The notes: a model not told the origin generated them from the letters alone. DNA of 18,899 nt from Thalassiosira profunda (GCA_036939355.1 JALLAP010000121.1:1-18899); one strand, 5' to 3'. Positions 8,249 to 16,505 are shown, counted from the stretch's first letter. Program-made: numbers and translations.

Positions 8249-9331
8249 TCACTTTCCGCCAACTGCTCTGCACTCTAAGCACAGCGAACTCATTGACGAC
8301 GAATCATTGATGACTCTCGAGCATCGTTTGCATGATGATTGTTGTATTGAGGTGGAAGCCGCCGAAGACGAGTAGTGAGAGAGCGACGCTGTGGTTGCAG
8401 TGCCATAAGAGCAGGCGTCTGCCTCCAGGCTTTGTCCTGTAATCGGGGAGTGTCCATCCAGGAAGAGCAGCTGCGATCCTCCTATTGGCCCAGGCTCAAC
8501 AAGTGGCGTTTGCCCCGGTTCCTTCTCGACACTGGCGAGCTCAAGCTCAAGCATGTTGTGCGTTGGCCTGGATGTCACTCTGTCCAACCACCGTTCGCTT
8601 TTCATCTCATCGAGCTTGAAGCCGTGCACTCCTCTTTTGTAGCAACAGCCAAGCGTGTAAGCGGCAAAGTCTTTGGCAGCAGGTAAGTTGGAAGCCCTTG
8701 ATTGCATTGCGTAGAAGAACTGCAAACGAAGAATACATACCTTTCGCCTCGGCATTTGCCCCCTGATTGGCCACATCGACAAGGGCCTCATATCCATCCT
8801 CCCAATCGCTCTCGCAGCCGATTCCTGCGACGAGACAGTAGCCCAAGTAAGCCTTTCCCATGCCATCACCTTGATCGGCGGCCTGTTTGCACCAATTGTA
8901 TCCCTTCGCTCCATCTTGTCCCTCAAAGATGTACCACTTTGCAAGTGCCACCATGCTTTCGACGTCTCCTTGCCGGGCATTCTTTTTTGTAGCGGCGATG
9001 AGATCCTCCACAGATGATTTGCGTGGCCCGTTGCCGGCCCATTTGCCGAGCATGTCGCCTTCTATCCCATCACAGGCTGTTATTTCTCGGATTGTCTGTT
9101 CGATCGCGAGCGAGCGCATCGTTGCCATCCCCATCGGCCTGCCAGTCATCGGCGAGATGAGCTCCTTATATTCGTCACCGATGAAAGTTTCAAGGCAACC
9201 ACGGCAGTAGATGGATCCACCCTCTTTGGCATGATTGATTTGCAGCGGCAAGTTCACGCTAAACTCGCCGGCTCCCTGAAATTTTCACGCAAAGGGGCGA
9301 ACAGACGCTCAACTCATAATCTCACAGCCAT
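8249..9331 (-). CDS. U-box-like / Sel1-repeat protein with C-terminal CxxC pair (spliced; 5' end tentative)
   Basis: Model: join of 9326-9331, 8741-9275 and 8249-8670, read on the minus strand, giving 320 residues. The central exon is firm. The frame before it meets a stop just upstream and has no ATG until Met45, so an upstream exon is needed. ATGGCT followed by GTGAGA (9331-9324), with an acceptor TTTCAG ending at 9276, restores frame. The second splice (AAAG|GTATGT to GCCAAAG|AC) joins two halves of a Sel1 repeat (AKDFAAYTLGCCYKRG). Residues about 10-70 resemble the later part of a U-box (IYCRGCLETFI, then SPMTGRPMG), but the CPI-type start is missing. Sel1-like repeats run from about 100 to 210. 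Cys294/297 and Cys311/314 could bind zinc. Sel1 repeats mediate protein contacts and U-boxes recruit E2 enzymes, so E3 activity is doubtful here. The architecture parallels the head-to-head neighbour at 9351. Confidence 0.65.
8671..8740 (-). other. Intron in the minus-strand Sel1 gene
   Basis: 70 nt, GTATGT donor and CCAAAG acceptor. Removing it joins phase-1 ends and completes a Sel1 repeat. An earlier TTTGCAG would leave only a 21-nt intron and give a poor continuation. Confidence 0.7.
9276..9325 (-). other. Candidate 50-nt first intron of the minus-strand Sel1 gene
   Basis: GTGAGA donor directly after ATGGCT, TTTCAG acceptor. It is supported by phase and by the lack of an upstream ATG in the exon frame. 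It is short and its exon is only six bases, so a longer upstream exon overlapping the neighbour is possible. Confidence 0.35.
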
Positions 9332-9350
9332 TTCTGCAGAGTCGGCCGCA

Positions 9351-10961
9351 ATGGATCCTAACGCAATAGCCGCCAAGCTGCTCTGCCGAATAAGCAAAAC
9401 GCTCCCGCTCGATCCAGTTGTAGCAAGTGACGGGTTCATATACGAGAGAAACGACATTGCAGACCATCGCAATGTCCTTCCTTCACCCCAAATCAAGGAG
9501 GTCATCGAGCTCTTGGTGTCCAGCGGCAGCGTCGACGAAAAATATATTGGTGGATGGCCCGAAGAGCTTCAGAGGAGGAAGTTTTCGCGCCTCAAGGCGA
9601 ACGCCGAATCGGGAGACGTTGATGGCATGGTAGAGCTAGGAGAGCTTTACATGGAAGGCGATGGCACCGAGAGGGACGAGAAAGAAGGGTATAAATTGTT
9701 CAGCTTGGCTTCAGAGAAGGGCAGTGGGCTTGGGTCTTCCAGGAAAGCCGATTGCCTCATAGCTGGGCGGGGCGTGCAGCGTGATTTGACGCAAGGGTAT
9801 AGAATCCTTGTTGAAACTGCAAACGAGCACAAAGACCCGGTACCAGCTCTGGCGAGACTGTGGTGTTTGTACAGCGAGAGAGTAGAAGGGTTTGAGCGCC
9901 AGGAGTCGAAGGCGAACAAACATCTGCGGAGGCTGAAAGAGAAATGTCCAGAGCTCGACGACGCTGACCTTCGCCAGATGAAGCTCGACCTGCTGGACAA
10001 AATGCGCCCTGTTGCTCCTCCGGCGAACGACGTACCGGAAGCGAAATGCCCCGTAGAAGAGCTCGAATACGACAGCAACGATTCCACGGATGTCTCCACC
10101 ATTGGCGGTACGTTCGAGGATCAGGCGCCGCCACAGGAGGAAAGCGAGCCAATCGATAGGATGCCAACAGTCCAGGAAATCTCTCCCGAGGGAGATTCTG
10201 ACGACGACAAGGAAACTCCTATCACTGTCGTGGGAGCAGAAGTGACAGCGACTTCTGCGTCACACAGTACACCCTCTGATTTGACCAAACAGGATGGTTC
10301 CCCTGAGAGCCCTTGTTTGGAAGGCAGCGAAGCAGAGAGCGGCACGCCCGTACCGGCCACTGATCAGGAAGATTTAGTCACCGAAAGCACGTCGCTGGGA
10401 GGCAAGAGCCACGACAATGTCAATACTGAGGGACGCAAAGATGGAGATTCGTCTGCATCCACTCCGGTTGGACCCACCAGCGAGAAAGAGGCTCTCACAT
10501 TCAGTCTACCTGGCACTGTTTGTAAGCGATGCTCGGCGTGCAACCATTTCAAGCCGAGTGACGCTTTCTCGGCTTCGCAATGGAAAGAAGCTCCAGGAAA
10601 GTGCACCGCGTGCTCCACGCCAAACGATGCAACGGCGGCAGAAGAGAGTCGCAGCCAACAAATGTCTGCCATGAGCACCTCTGCGCACCGCAAAGCGTGT
10701 GCCGAGTGCGGCCAATCGAAACCTCAGGGAGACTTCACCGCCTCTCAATGGAAACGTCGCGTGGGGACAGGGAGATGCACTCAATGTGTCTCAACGTGCA
10801 TTCAATGGCAGTCTGGCTCCGTCGCCTCCTCTCTTCAGACAAAGGCATGTGCTGGATGTGGCACCAGCAAGACGCACGCCGATTTTTCGCCCAACCAATG
10901 GAGAAAGGGCGCCGGAATTGGGCGCTGCAAGGACTGTGTTCAGAAAAGCTTGATGCGGTAG
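9351..10961 (+). CDS. U-box-like / Sel1-repeat protein with three C-terminal Stc1-like CxxC modules
   Basis: 536 residues from ATG 9351. An in-frame ATG at 9231 would add 40 residues and overlap the opposite gene. Residues 10-33 match the first half of a U-box (LCRISKTLPLDPVVASDGFIYER), but the loop is cut short: NDIADHRN runs straight into LPSPQIKEVIELLVSSG, without the usual E-W and S-P-x-T segment. Residues about 75-170 are Sel1-like repeats (DVDGMVELGELYMEGDGTERDE). Residues about 225-385 are acidic, Ser/Thr-rich and probably disordered. Three modules close the protein: C394/C397/C418/C421, C450/C453/C476/C479 and C500/C503/C526/C529, each with a K-x-x-x-(D)-F-(S/T)-x-x-Q-W core. This resembles the Stc1-type zinc domain used in protein-protein contacts. 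A ubiquitin-ligase adaptor is inferred, but the truncated U-box argues against a fully active E3. Confidence 0.75.
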   Translation: MDPNAIAAKLLCRISKTLPLDPVVASDGFIYERNDIADHRNVLPSPQIKEVIELLVSSGSVDEKYIGGWPEELQRRKFSRLKANAESGDVDGMVELGELYMEGDGTERDEKEGYKLFSLASEKGSGLGSSRKADCLIAGRGVQRDLTQGYRILVETANEHKDPVPALARLWCLYSERVEGFERQESKANKHLRRLKEKCPELDDADLRQMKLDLLDKMRPVAPPANDVPEAKCPVEELEYDSNDSTDVSTIGGTFEDQAPPQEESEPIDRMPTVQEISPEGDSDDDKETPITVVGAEVTATSASHSTPSDLTKQDGSPESPCLEGSEAESGTPVPATDQEDLVTESTSLGGKSHDNVNTEGRKDGDSSASTPVGPTSEKEALTFSLPGTVCKRCSACNHFKPSDAFSASQWKEAPGKCTACSTPNDATAAEESRSQQMSAMSTSAHRKACAECGQSKPQGDFTASQWKRRVGTGRCTQCVSTCIQWQSGSVASSLQTKACAGCGTSKTHADFSPNQWRKGAGIGRCKDCVQKSLMR

Positions 10962-11049
10962 TTCCTTTGCCACAAGAGAGTGCCGCTGAGCTCATTCAGA
11001 GGTGCGGGCGGATACCTATTTTCTCTCTGGGCCAAACGTAGAACAAAGT
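10962..11049. other. 88-bp spacer between convergent genes
   Basis: The stop codons of the Stc1-like module gene (10961) and the metallophosphoesterase gene (11050) are 88 bp apart, so the transcripts almost certainly overlap at their 3' ends. No gene or hairpin stands out. Confidence 0.5.
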
Positions 11050-13084
11050 CTAGGAGGCCTTGATGTAAGCATTCCTCACATTGAATCCTTCACCACTGGA
11101 TACCAGCAAATCGTCGCCAACTTTCCCTTTCACCCAGAAAGTGCCCTCTTTTGCGTCTTCTGACACATCAGGTCTAAACTCGGCGCGTCCAATCTTAAAC
11201 CCGATGCGTTGGTTGATCTCATCACCAGCATTCATGATGTTATTGCTTTCGTACCGTGTGCCATCGCTTAGGACGCCGTGCATTGTTACAGATTCCACAT
11301 GCCCAGTTGTTTGGCCAAATTGGACCAGCGTCTCACTGAGAGCCACGGACAAAGAGCAGACTGAGAAGCAATTGCACCGAAATGACGAAGAAATCTTTGC
11401 AGCTGGCCACTCACCTAACAGCGACCTCTCCACGCCCACTCGTTGCAGACCCTCGACCAAGGCTAGCACTCTCTTTGCAATCAAAGCCATCGAGAGTGAC
11501 AAACTTCGTATCTCCCGAGAAGCTAGTGTCTGATGGTATGATCCATAGCGTTTTGGCTTCGCCATCTCTCGCCAATTGTATTGGCCAGGGTGCGTCTCCA
11601 ACAGGCTGATGGCCCGAGATGATGACCTGCAGCCCTTCCCGCTGGAACAATTGGCGCAGCTTCTCCCTAGCCTCGTCGCTGCCGAACAGGTCCTCTCGTG
11701 GCAATCCATTCTTCATCCACGAGTTATATACGCAAGAGTTTGTTCTTGTTCGATCGGGCAGCGTGTTCATGCTGTATTGCATCAAGGCTCCAAACATTTC
11801 TCCGGCTAGCGTCGTGTTGGCATAGCCTCCTTCTGTTGCCCACACCTCACACAAGCAATCCTGCGATGGATATCCTTGGCAGTATTTGTGGTATTCTCTC
11901 CAACCCAGCACTTGATCAGAAGCGAATGCATTCAAATCAGCGATCCATTCAGTCAATGAAGCGCAGGTTGTTTTTGTTGCATCGTCGTTGTTTGGCTTCC
12001 TCCATGGAGCAGGATAGCTAAGTGATGATTCATCATCGCTTGTTACCAAGGGAAGAGCTCCATGCAGATATAACACCGGCCCAAAGCGAATGGACAGCTT
12101 GGCCCGAGCGAGGTCTTTGCAGCAAACTGGCTGTGAGGAACGACGGAGGAGACATTGCACGTTGAATTTCAATTGCCACTCACATTGGCTCATGATACCA
12201 GAGGCTGGGTTGCAAGAGCGGATGTATGACCACGCCACTTCCTCATCCGTCACCGAGACGCCCTCTGCATCTCCGTCAGTTGGGGATACTGGCATCCCAT
12301 TTGCAATTGCAATGCGCTCTCTTGCCAGCTCCTTTCGACGCAACTCAAATGCATCGACGCTCCCCATTGTGCGACGGAGAATCCACTTCAATCTCTCCGC
12401 TGCGTTCTCGCTCGGGACCCGGTTGTCAATATCTGGAGGCAGACCCTCGCGCAGCCTTCTATTCAGCCAGTACACTCCGTCATGACGCGGCAATCGGATC
12501 TCGTCAGCATCGTGTCCCACTCCCAGCTCGTCCACAATCCTCATTTTGTTGATGTCTCTATTTCCCATCAGAAAATGCACTCGATTGGGATACCTCCTTT
12601 GCAGCGAAAGCAATTGCCGCAGCACGTAAAGATCGGCCCCGCCCTTATCCCAAACGTCACCCCCGTACACGAGCATCGAGTTGTCATCGCCACTATCTCT
12701 GAACACAACCTCCTTGTCGTATGGGAAGAAGCCTTCGTCCCATTCCCCCATATTCCATTGAAACCTGCTATTGGATGCACCGCCGCGTCCGTAGGATGGA
12801 GTTGTCGATCGAAACTCCAACAGCTTGGAGTTGCGGACGAATCTATCGAAGTAGGCCCCATCACCTTCCACATCAGTCAAGAAGGATATGGCGGACGGTT
12901 GCAATTGCAACTCTTGCCTTACAGTCGATGCACACCGCGTTATAGTGGAAGGTTGCAAAAGCAGAGGAGCTGCGGGGAAGCCAGACCTCCGTCGATGTTG
13001 ACGCAAACTGGGCTGATGTTGATGGCAGCGTCCGATATTATGTGCTCTGCCGAGGCGTCGAGTGTGAACCACCACCGCCGACAT
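11050..13084 (-). CDS. Calcineurin-like metallophosphoesterase, probably mitochondrial
   Basis: Model: 12184-13084, 11415-12126 and 11050-11335, read on the minus strand, giving 632 residues, or 651 if the in-frame 57-nt intron is retained. Metallophosphoesterase motifs occur in order: TDVEGD (residues 70-75, with Glu where many relatives have His), GGDVWDKGGAD (141-151), LMGNRDINK (172-180), then YLHGALP, ISGHQPVGD and SDTSFSGD. These residues hold two metal ions in the superfamily. The last splice converts a dead-end frame into RGEVAVSETLVQFG and HGVLSDGTRYE, the accessory tail I associate with protist members of this family. The N-terminus (1 to about 60) is Arg/Ser-rich without acidic residues, which suggests mitochondrial import. 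It lacks the signal peptide and Phe motif of the plastid proteins nearby. The substrate is unknown. It is transcribed divergently from FANCL across a 207 bp spacer. Confidence 0.85.
11336..11414 (-). other. Second intron of the metallophosphoesterase gene
   Basis: 79 nt, GTGAGT donor and GCTCTCAG acceptor, phase 2. Without removal, the frame stops at the donor (GTT AGG TGA). With removal it continues into a conserved-looking C-terminal segment. Confidence 0.85.
12127..12183 (-). other. Candidate 57-nt in-frame intron of the metallophosphoesterase gene
   Basis: GTGAGT donor and CACAGCCAG acceptor. The length is a multiple of three and there is no internal stop, so both spliced and retained forms are translatable. 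Removal deletes a Cys/Arg/Gln-rich insert just before the RFGPVLYLHG strand, where relatives usually read directly through. Optional retention cannot be excluded. Confidence 0.6.
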
Positions 13085-13291
13085 CCTAGCAACAAGAAAT
13101 TCCGTTTGCCAGCAGCAGGGCGTGCTGGTTGGAAAGCGGGTCAGTGGGCGGGGCGGCGAGGGGACCAGCTAGCGGCGGCGGGCGTTAGGAGGAGAGAGCA
13201 GGCGTGGCGCGTGGCGTGGGCGGGCGGCGGCGGGCGCTGGCGTATGTATGTCTATCCGTCCCGTCTGCGCAACCACAATACTCAATGGACA
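13085..13291. promoter_or_regulatory. Shared divergent promoter between metallophosphoesterase and FANCL
   Basis: The two ATGs are 207 bp apart on opposite strands, so one region must drive both genes. It is very G-rich on the plus strand (13137-13240) and has no clear TATA box, which suggests a bidirectional GC-rich promoter. The FANCL frame is open upstream, and a Met at about 13245 could add about 16 residues. Confidence 0.5.
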
Positions 13292-15007
13292 ATGGACATG
13301 GAGGCCATCCTCACCTACGTCTCCCCGGCGCGGCTCGAGTGCACCCTCCACTCGCCGCGGCACCGCTGCCTCCTCCGGCTGCGGAGCCGTCGCCGCGCGG
13401 TGGAAAGCGATGGCGCTGCCGCAGCGGCGTCTGCCTCAACCTCGGCATCTTCTCGGGGAGGTGGTGCAGATGGCAAGAAGTCCGCCGCGTCAGCGCTGGC
13501 GGCGCCCGACCTCTCGACGCTGTGCGCGGTTCCCATAGGAGGAGCCGGCGATGGAAGGGATGAGTCCAGGGAGAATGGCATTTGGCTCATGCCCAAGTTG
13601 TTCCGTGCCGCCCATCCAACAAACAACGGCATCGGCGACGATGAAGGCGATGCAACCAGCTCTCTTCCAAAGGATCACCCGGTCCACGAGCTGGTCAAAA
13701 TCACCAGCGACATGGAGGGCCAGTTGAGGGAGCGACTGGGGGATGCCTCCGATGGAGCAATGCGCGACGACAACCACAATGATGTGGATCCGTCCACCTG
13801 GTTCGGGGCGCAGGAGGCGTTCCTCCGTCGATCGGAGGCCATCCTGCAGGAGCTGCTGTCGGCGGTGGGACAGCAGCTGCGGAGGGGAGAAGCGAATCGC
13901 AGCGGGCAGAATCGAAAGCGCAAGGCGGCGGAACGGGGGGCATCTGGCTCTGCATTGGCGCCGCCGCCGCTCACTTACTACTCGGCCCTGGTGCACCAAC
14001 TGCAAACGATCCAGTCTTTGCCCAACGTCACGGACATTTCCCTTTCGAAGGACACTGCTGCTGCTGATACTAGCGACCAGAATGAACCCGCTGATCTGAC
14101 ACGCGTGTCGGTAACATGTCTCGATGAAAAGAAACGAAGCCACACGTGGCACGCAGAGCTCTACCCGGACATCATAATGACGGTCGACCTGCCCTCGGAG
14201 TTTGTGCTGGACGACAAGATACGTTTGGAGAGGTGGTGGGAGGACGGAGGCGATTCCAACCAAGCCGCCACCTTGCCGAGGATACACGCACAGTTCGAGG
14301 AGGCACTGGCAAAGTACCAACCCATCTTCGACGAGCTCGACGATCTGGACGCGCACCTGTGGATTCTCGAGCCCAGCCTTCCTGCGAGGAGGGACAGCGT
14401 CGAGCGGCGAATTGCCCTGTGGGAGGGAGGGGCGAGCATGGCCATCGTGTTGGATCCCGAGAATGCCAGGGGCGTGCCAGTCATGGTGAGATTTTTGGGC
14501 GTGACGATGGCGACGATGACGGCTGCCGCGAATGCGACAAAAGATGTGGGTGGAGAAGTTGTGGATTGGAGGAAGTCGTTTGCCACCTTCGTCTCCGAGG
14601 AGGACGAGGGGAAACCGGATGCAAAGTCCAGCAAGGGGGTTCCTGCCAATGAGCAATCGAATCAAAACCGCTGGTCGGAAGATCGAAGCGTCCGCGAAAA
14701 TCTCGAGCTGTGGTTCGGGGCGCCCCTGCCTTCTCCGCTGTCGGAATCGACGGAGAAGAGCGACTTCCTTGTGGAGTGTGGCATCTGCTACATGCACCGT
14801 CTGCCCACGGAAGAAGAAAGCGAGGAAGGTCCTCTCCCGGAAGCAAAGTGTGGCAATCCTAGCTGCAACCGGGCTTATCACGAGACGTGTCTGTTCGAGT
14901 GGCTGCACTCCCTGCCAACGGCGCGGGTGAGCTTCGACCGTATCTTTGGGAGTTGTCCGTACTGCTGCGAGGCGGTGTCGGTGAAGATTATGAATGCAGG
15001 GAGTTGA
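13292..15007 (+). CDS. FANCL: FANCL, E3 ubiquitin ligase of the Fanconi anaemia DNA crosslink-repair pathway
   Basis: 571 residues from ATG 13292, in a single exon. FANCL with the E2 UBE2T monoubiquitinates FANCD2 and FANCI in the nucleus at stalled forks. The C-terminal RING/PHD-like domain is diagnostic: C496/C499, C520/C525, H530/C533 and C555/C558, with ECGICY, YHETCLFEWL, SFDRIFGSCPYC and a short basic-free tail, close to the vertebrate layout. Ile498, Tyr500 and Trp537 sit where human FANCL contacts UBE2T. Residues about 268-400 fit the double-RWD (URD) substrate domain (VSVTCLDEKKRSHTWHAELYP). The N-terminal ELF region is poorly conserved and carries Ala/Ser/Gly-rich and acidic inserts (about 40-65 and 110-165), and RKRK (about 208-211) may be a nuclear signal. 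The protein is about 200 residues longer than human FANCL (375), mostly from those inserts. The long upstream extension of the open frame to 12482 overlaps the opposite gene and is not credible. Confidence 0.92.
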   Translation: MDMEAILTYVSPARLECTLHSPRHRCLLRLRSRRRAVESDGAAAAASASTSASSRGGGADGKKSAASALAAPDLSTLCAVPIGGAGDGRDESRENGIWLMPKLFRAAHPTNNGIGDDEGDATSSLPKDHPVHELVKITSDMEGQLRERLGDASDGAMRDDNHNDVDPSTWFGAQEAFLRRSEAILQELLSAVGQQLRRGEANRSGQNRKRKAAERGASGSALAPPPLTYYSALVHQLQTIQSLPNVTDISLSKDTAAADTSDQNEPADLTRVSVTCLDEKKRSHTWHAELYPDIIMTVDLPSEFVLDDKIRLERWWEDGGDSNQAATLPRIHAQFEEALAKYQPIFDELDDLDAHLWILEPSLPARRDSVERRIALWEGGASMAIVLDPENARGVPVMVRFLGVTMATMTAAANATKDVGGEVVDWRKSFATFVSEEDEGKPDAKSSKGVPANEQSNQNRWSEDRSVRENLELWFGAPLPSPLSESTEKSDFLVECGICYMHRLPTEEESEEGPLPEAKCGNPSCNRAYHETCLFEWLHSLPTARVSFDRIFGSCPYCCEAVSVKIMNAGS

Positions 15008-15129
15008 TAGAAGATACATTTCAATTGGTTTCTTTATTACACGGCAAACAAGATGCTACGGAAAATATGCAAATGCATTCGATGAAGTTGTATTGGTATT
15101 GTTGATGTCCCCAAAAGTTGCTTCCTCTG
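15008..15129. other. 122-bp spacer between convergent genes
   Basis: Lies between the FANCL stop and the stop of the minus-strand four-TM gene. It is AT-rich compared with its surroundings (for example TTTCTTTATTACACGG), as expected for 3' processing signals on both strands. No gene is seen. Confidence 0.5.
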
Positions 15130-16281
15130 CTAGTAGCCAGGATCCCAAGTCAAAGCACTCATATCGTCGTATTTTTTCTTAGGCGCGGTCCTCTTTGGGC
15201 GATATGATCGTATGGGCTCCGGCTTCCATTCGCCTGCAACCCTCGTAGGACGATATGGCCGTATGGGCTCTGGCTTCCAATCCAAATCGAAATCATCCTC
15301 CTCCTCTTCTCGCTCTGCCGGCTGGTCACTTGGCGCTCTCTCCAGAGCGTAATCTTCCTGCTGGGATGGAATGGTCGACGGATTGGACCGCGACCAATCG
15401 TAGGCGCTCGATTCGCGCCGATCTTTCACTGGGGACGGTGCCTGCGCCTTGGCACCGGTACCATTCTCGCTCTCCATCCAACTGGGAAGGCTTGCGTCAT
15501 CGTATGCGCCGTCGTCCTTCTTGGGCCTCGCGGCGAATCCAACCGCCATTGTCATCGACACGAAATAGCATACCAACGACGCGATGCTCATAAACGCTCC
15601 TCTGTCGACTTGGCATCCGACCGACCCAGTATATTCATTCGTTTCTTCGTTAAACCAATACGCGTCGGAAATGCACATGTCGATTCCTAAAAAGATACCG
15701 AGTTTGGAGCATTCACACAGGAATGCGCAGATTGTCGAGTACGCCAGTATATCAACCAGATGGGGCTCGCTTCTGCAGACATTTATCGCAATGGATACAA
15801 ATGCAATGCCCCCGAATATGATACCGACCAGGGCAAACACTCGCGATATCGTCCAGCTGGTGTCTTTGTTGATGAACAAATCTTTGTACTCATCGCCGTC
15901 GGAGAAACCCCCTTCAGCCTGTGCCTCTCCGTACGACATGCAGCGCCCGTCGGGAGCCGTGTAGGATATCAAGCCTATGCCCACCTCGTCGCTGTAATAA
16001 TTTTGCGGGACGAAGGCGAGGTCCACCGACTGGAATTTGCAATCCAGCGAAGACATGACGGAGAGGCCGAGGGCCGCTGTGATAAAGACGGCGAGGAGTT
16101 TGGGACGCCAGGCAAAGCGGCATCGCCCCTCCTCGTCGGACATGCTGCCTTTGGCCATCGCCCGAGGTATTACGGGTTTCCTTGATGAGGAGAGAGAGGC
16201 TGCGGGGTGGAGATCCTCATCGATGCGGCGACGGGCATCGCTGACCAGCACCAGATCGGTGAAATGAAGCAAGCTCGACAT
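15130..16281 (-). CDS. Four-transmembrane-segment protein with a duplicated charged tail motif
   Basis: 383 residues from the first ATG (16281). The frame is open further upstream but without an ATG. Met42 at 16158 would be an alternative start. Hydrophobic segments lie at about 61-79, 146-169, 175-200 and 228-250, so both ends should face the same side. The first loop is long and has three Cys (DCKF, GRCMSY), and the second loop has Cys202 and Cys223, compatible with a tetraspan membrane protein with disulfide-bonded outer loops. I recall similar four-TM proteins in diatoms, but none with a known function. The tail is hydrophilic: a Glu/Asp run (EREEEEDDFDLD), then WKPEPIR.YRP.R twice, and a terminal LTWDPGY. 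No signal peptide or Phe plastid motif is present, so a plasma membrane or endomembrane location is more likely. A possible TATA box lies 88 bp upstream of the ATG. Confidence 0.8.
   Translation of the reverse strand: MSSLLHFTDLVLVSDARRRIDEDLHPAASLSSSRKPVIPRAMAKGSMSDEEGRCRFAWRPKLLAVFITAALGLSVMSSLDCKFQSVDLAFVPQNYYSDEVGIGLISYTAPDGRCMSYGEAQAEGGFSDGDEYKDLFINKDTSWTISRVFALVGIIFGGIAFVSIAINVCRSEPHLVDILAYSTICAFLCECSKLGIFLGIDMCISDAYWFNEETNEYTGSVGCQVDRGAFMSIASLVCYFVSMTMAVGFAARPKKDDGAYDDASLPSWMESENGTGAKAQAPSPVKDRRESSAYDWSRSNPSTIPSQQEDYALERAPSDQPAEREEEEDDFDLDWKPEPIRPYRPTRVAGEWKPEPIRSYRPKRTAPKKKYDDMSALTWDPGY
15181..15282 (-). repeat. Tandem 51-bp repeat encoding a 17-residue tail motif
   Basis: Two adjacent copies (15232-15282 and 15181-15231) encode DWKPEPIRPYRPTRVAG and EWKPEPIRSYRPKRTAP. 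The nucleotide copies also agree closely (CGATATG..CGTATGGGCTC.GGCTTCCA on the plus strand), so this is a recent in-frame duplication. Confidence 0.9.
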
Positions 16282-16505
16282 CGACGACAGTCGAGCGAAG
16301 TGAGAAGAAGTGATGTCGATGCCACCCAAAGAAGAAAATGTGCTGCTATCTTTCGGGTTCAGTTCCAACTTTATAATCTGTATTTATGAAAGGAGACCCT
16401 AACCTTTTATTCAAGTCATTTCAGGTGTGCCCCAAACCTCCCGACATCTATTTCCCCGTTCGTTCCGCCCGCCCGCGCCCCACGCCGCTTGGCTCAGAGC
16501 ATATA
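16282..16505. promoter_or_regulatory. Divergent spacer between the four-TM gene and the DUF1995 gene
   Basis: 224 bp between two opposite ATGs, so both promoters share it. The left half is AT-richer around the TATA-like site. The right half (about 16435-16495) is CCGCCC-rich and pyrimidine-biased, probably the leader of the plus-strand gene. The plus frame is open from 16386 with an ATG there, but the signal peptide only makes sense from 16506. Confidence 0.45.
16370..16375 (-). promoter_or_regulatory. Possible TATA box of the four-TM gene
   Basis: TATAAA on the minus strand (in GATTATAAAGTTGG), 88 bp before the first ATG at 16281. The distance allows a normal TATA position with a 5' UTR of about 60 nt. 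No transcript data support it. Confidence 0.35.

Noticed and set aside
8720..8740. Alternative 21-nt intron ending at TTTGCAG in the minus-strand Sel1 gene
   Set aside because: Too short to be spliced and it would not continue the Sel1 repeat.
9231..9350. 40-residue extension of the plus-strand U-box/Sel1 protein
   Set aside because: An ATG exists at 9231, but the added residues are not U-box-like and overlap firm coding sequence of the opposite gene.
12482..13291. Upstream part of the FANCL open frame
   Set aside because: It overlaps the N-terminal half of the metallophosphoesterase on the other strand and has no FANCL-like sequence. The FANCL start is set at 13292.
13490..15019. 509-codon minus-strand frame opposite FANCL
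   Set aside because: Antisense shadow. The opposite strand has a complete FANCL RING and URD.
16282..16368. 29-residue upstream extension of the four-TM protein
   Set aside because: It begins at a TTG codon. The first ATG in frame is 16281.
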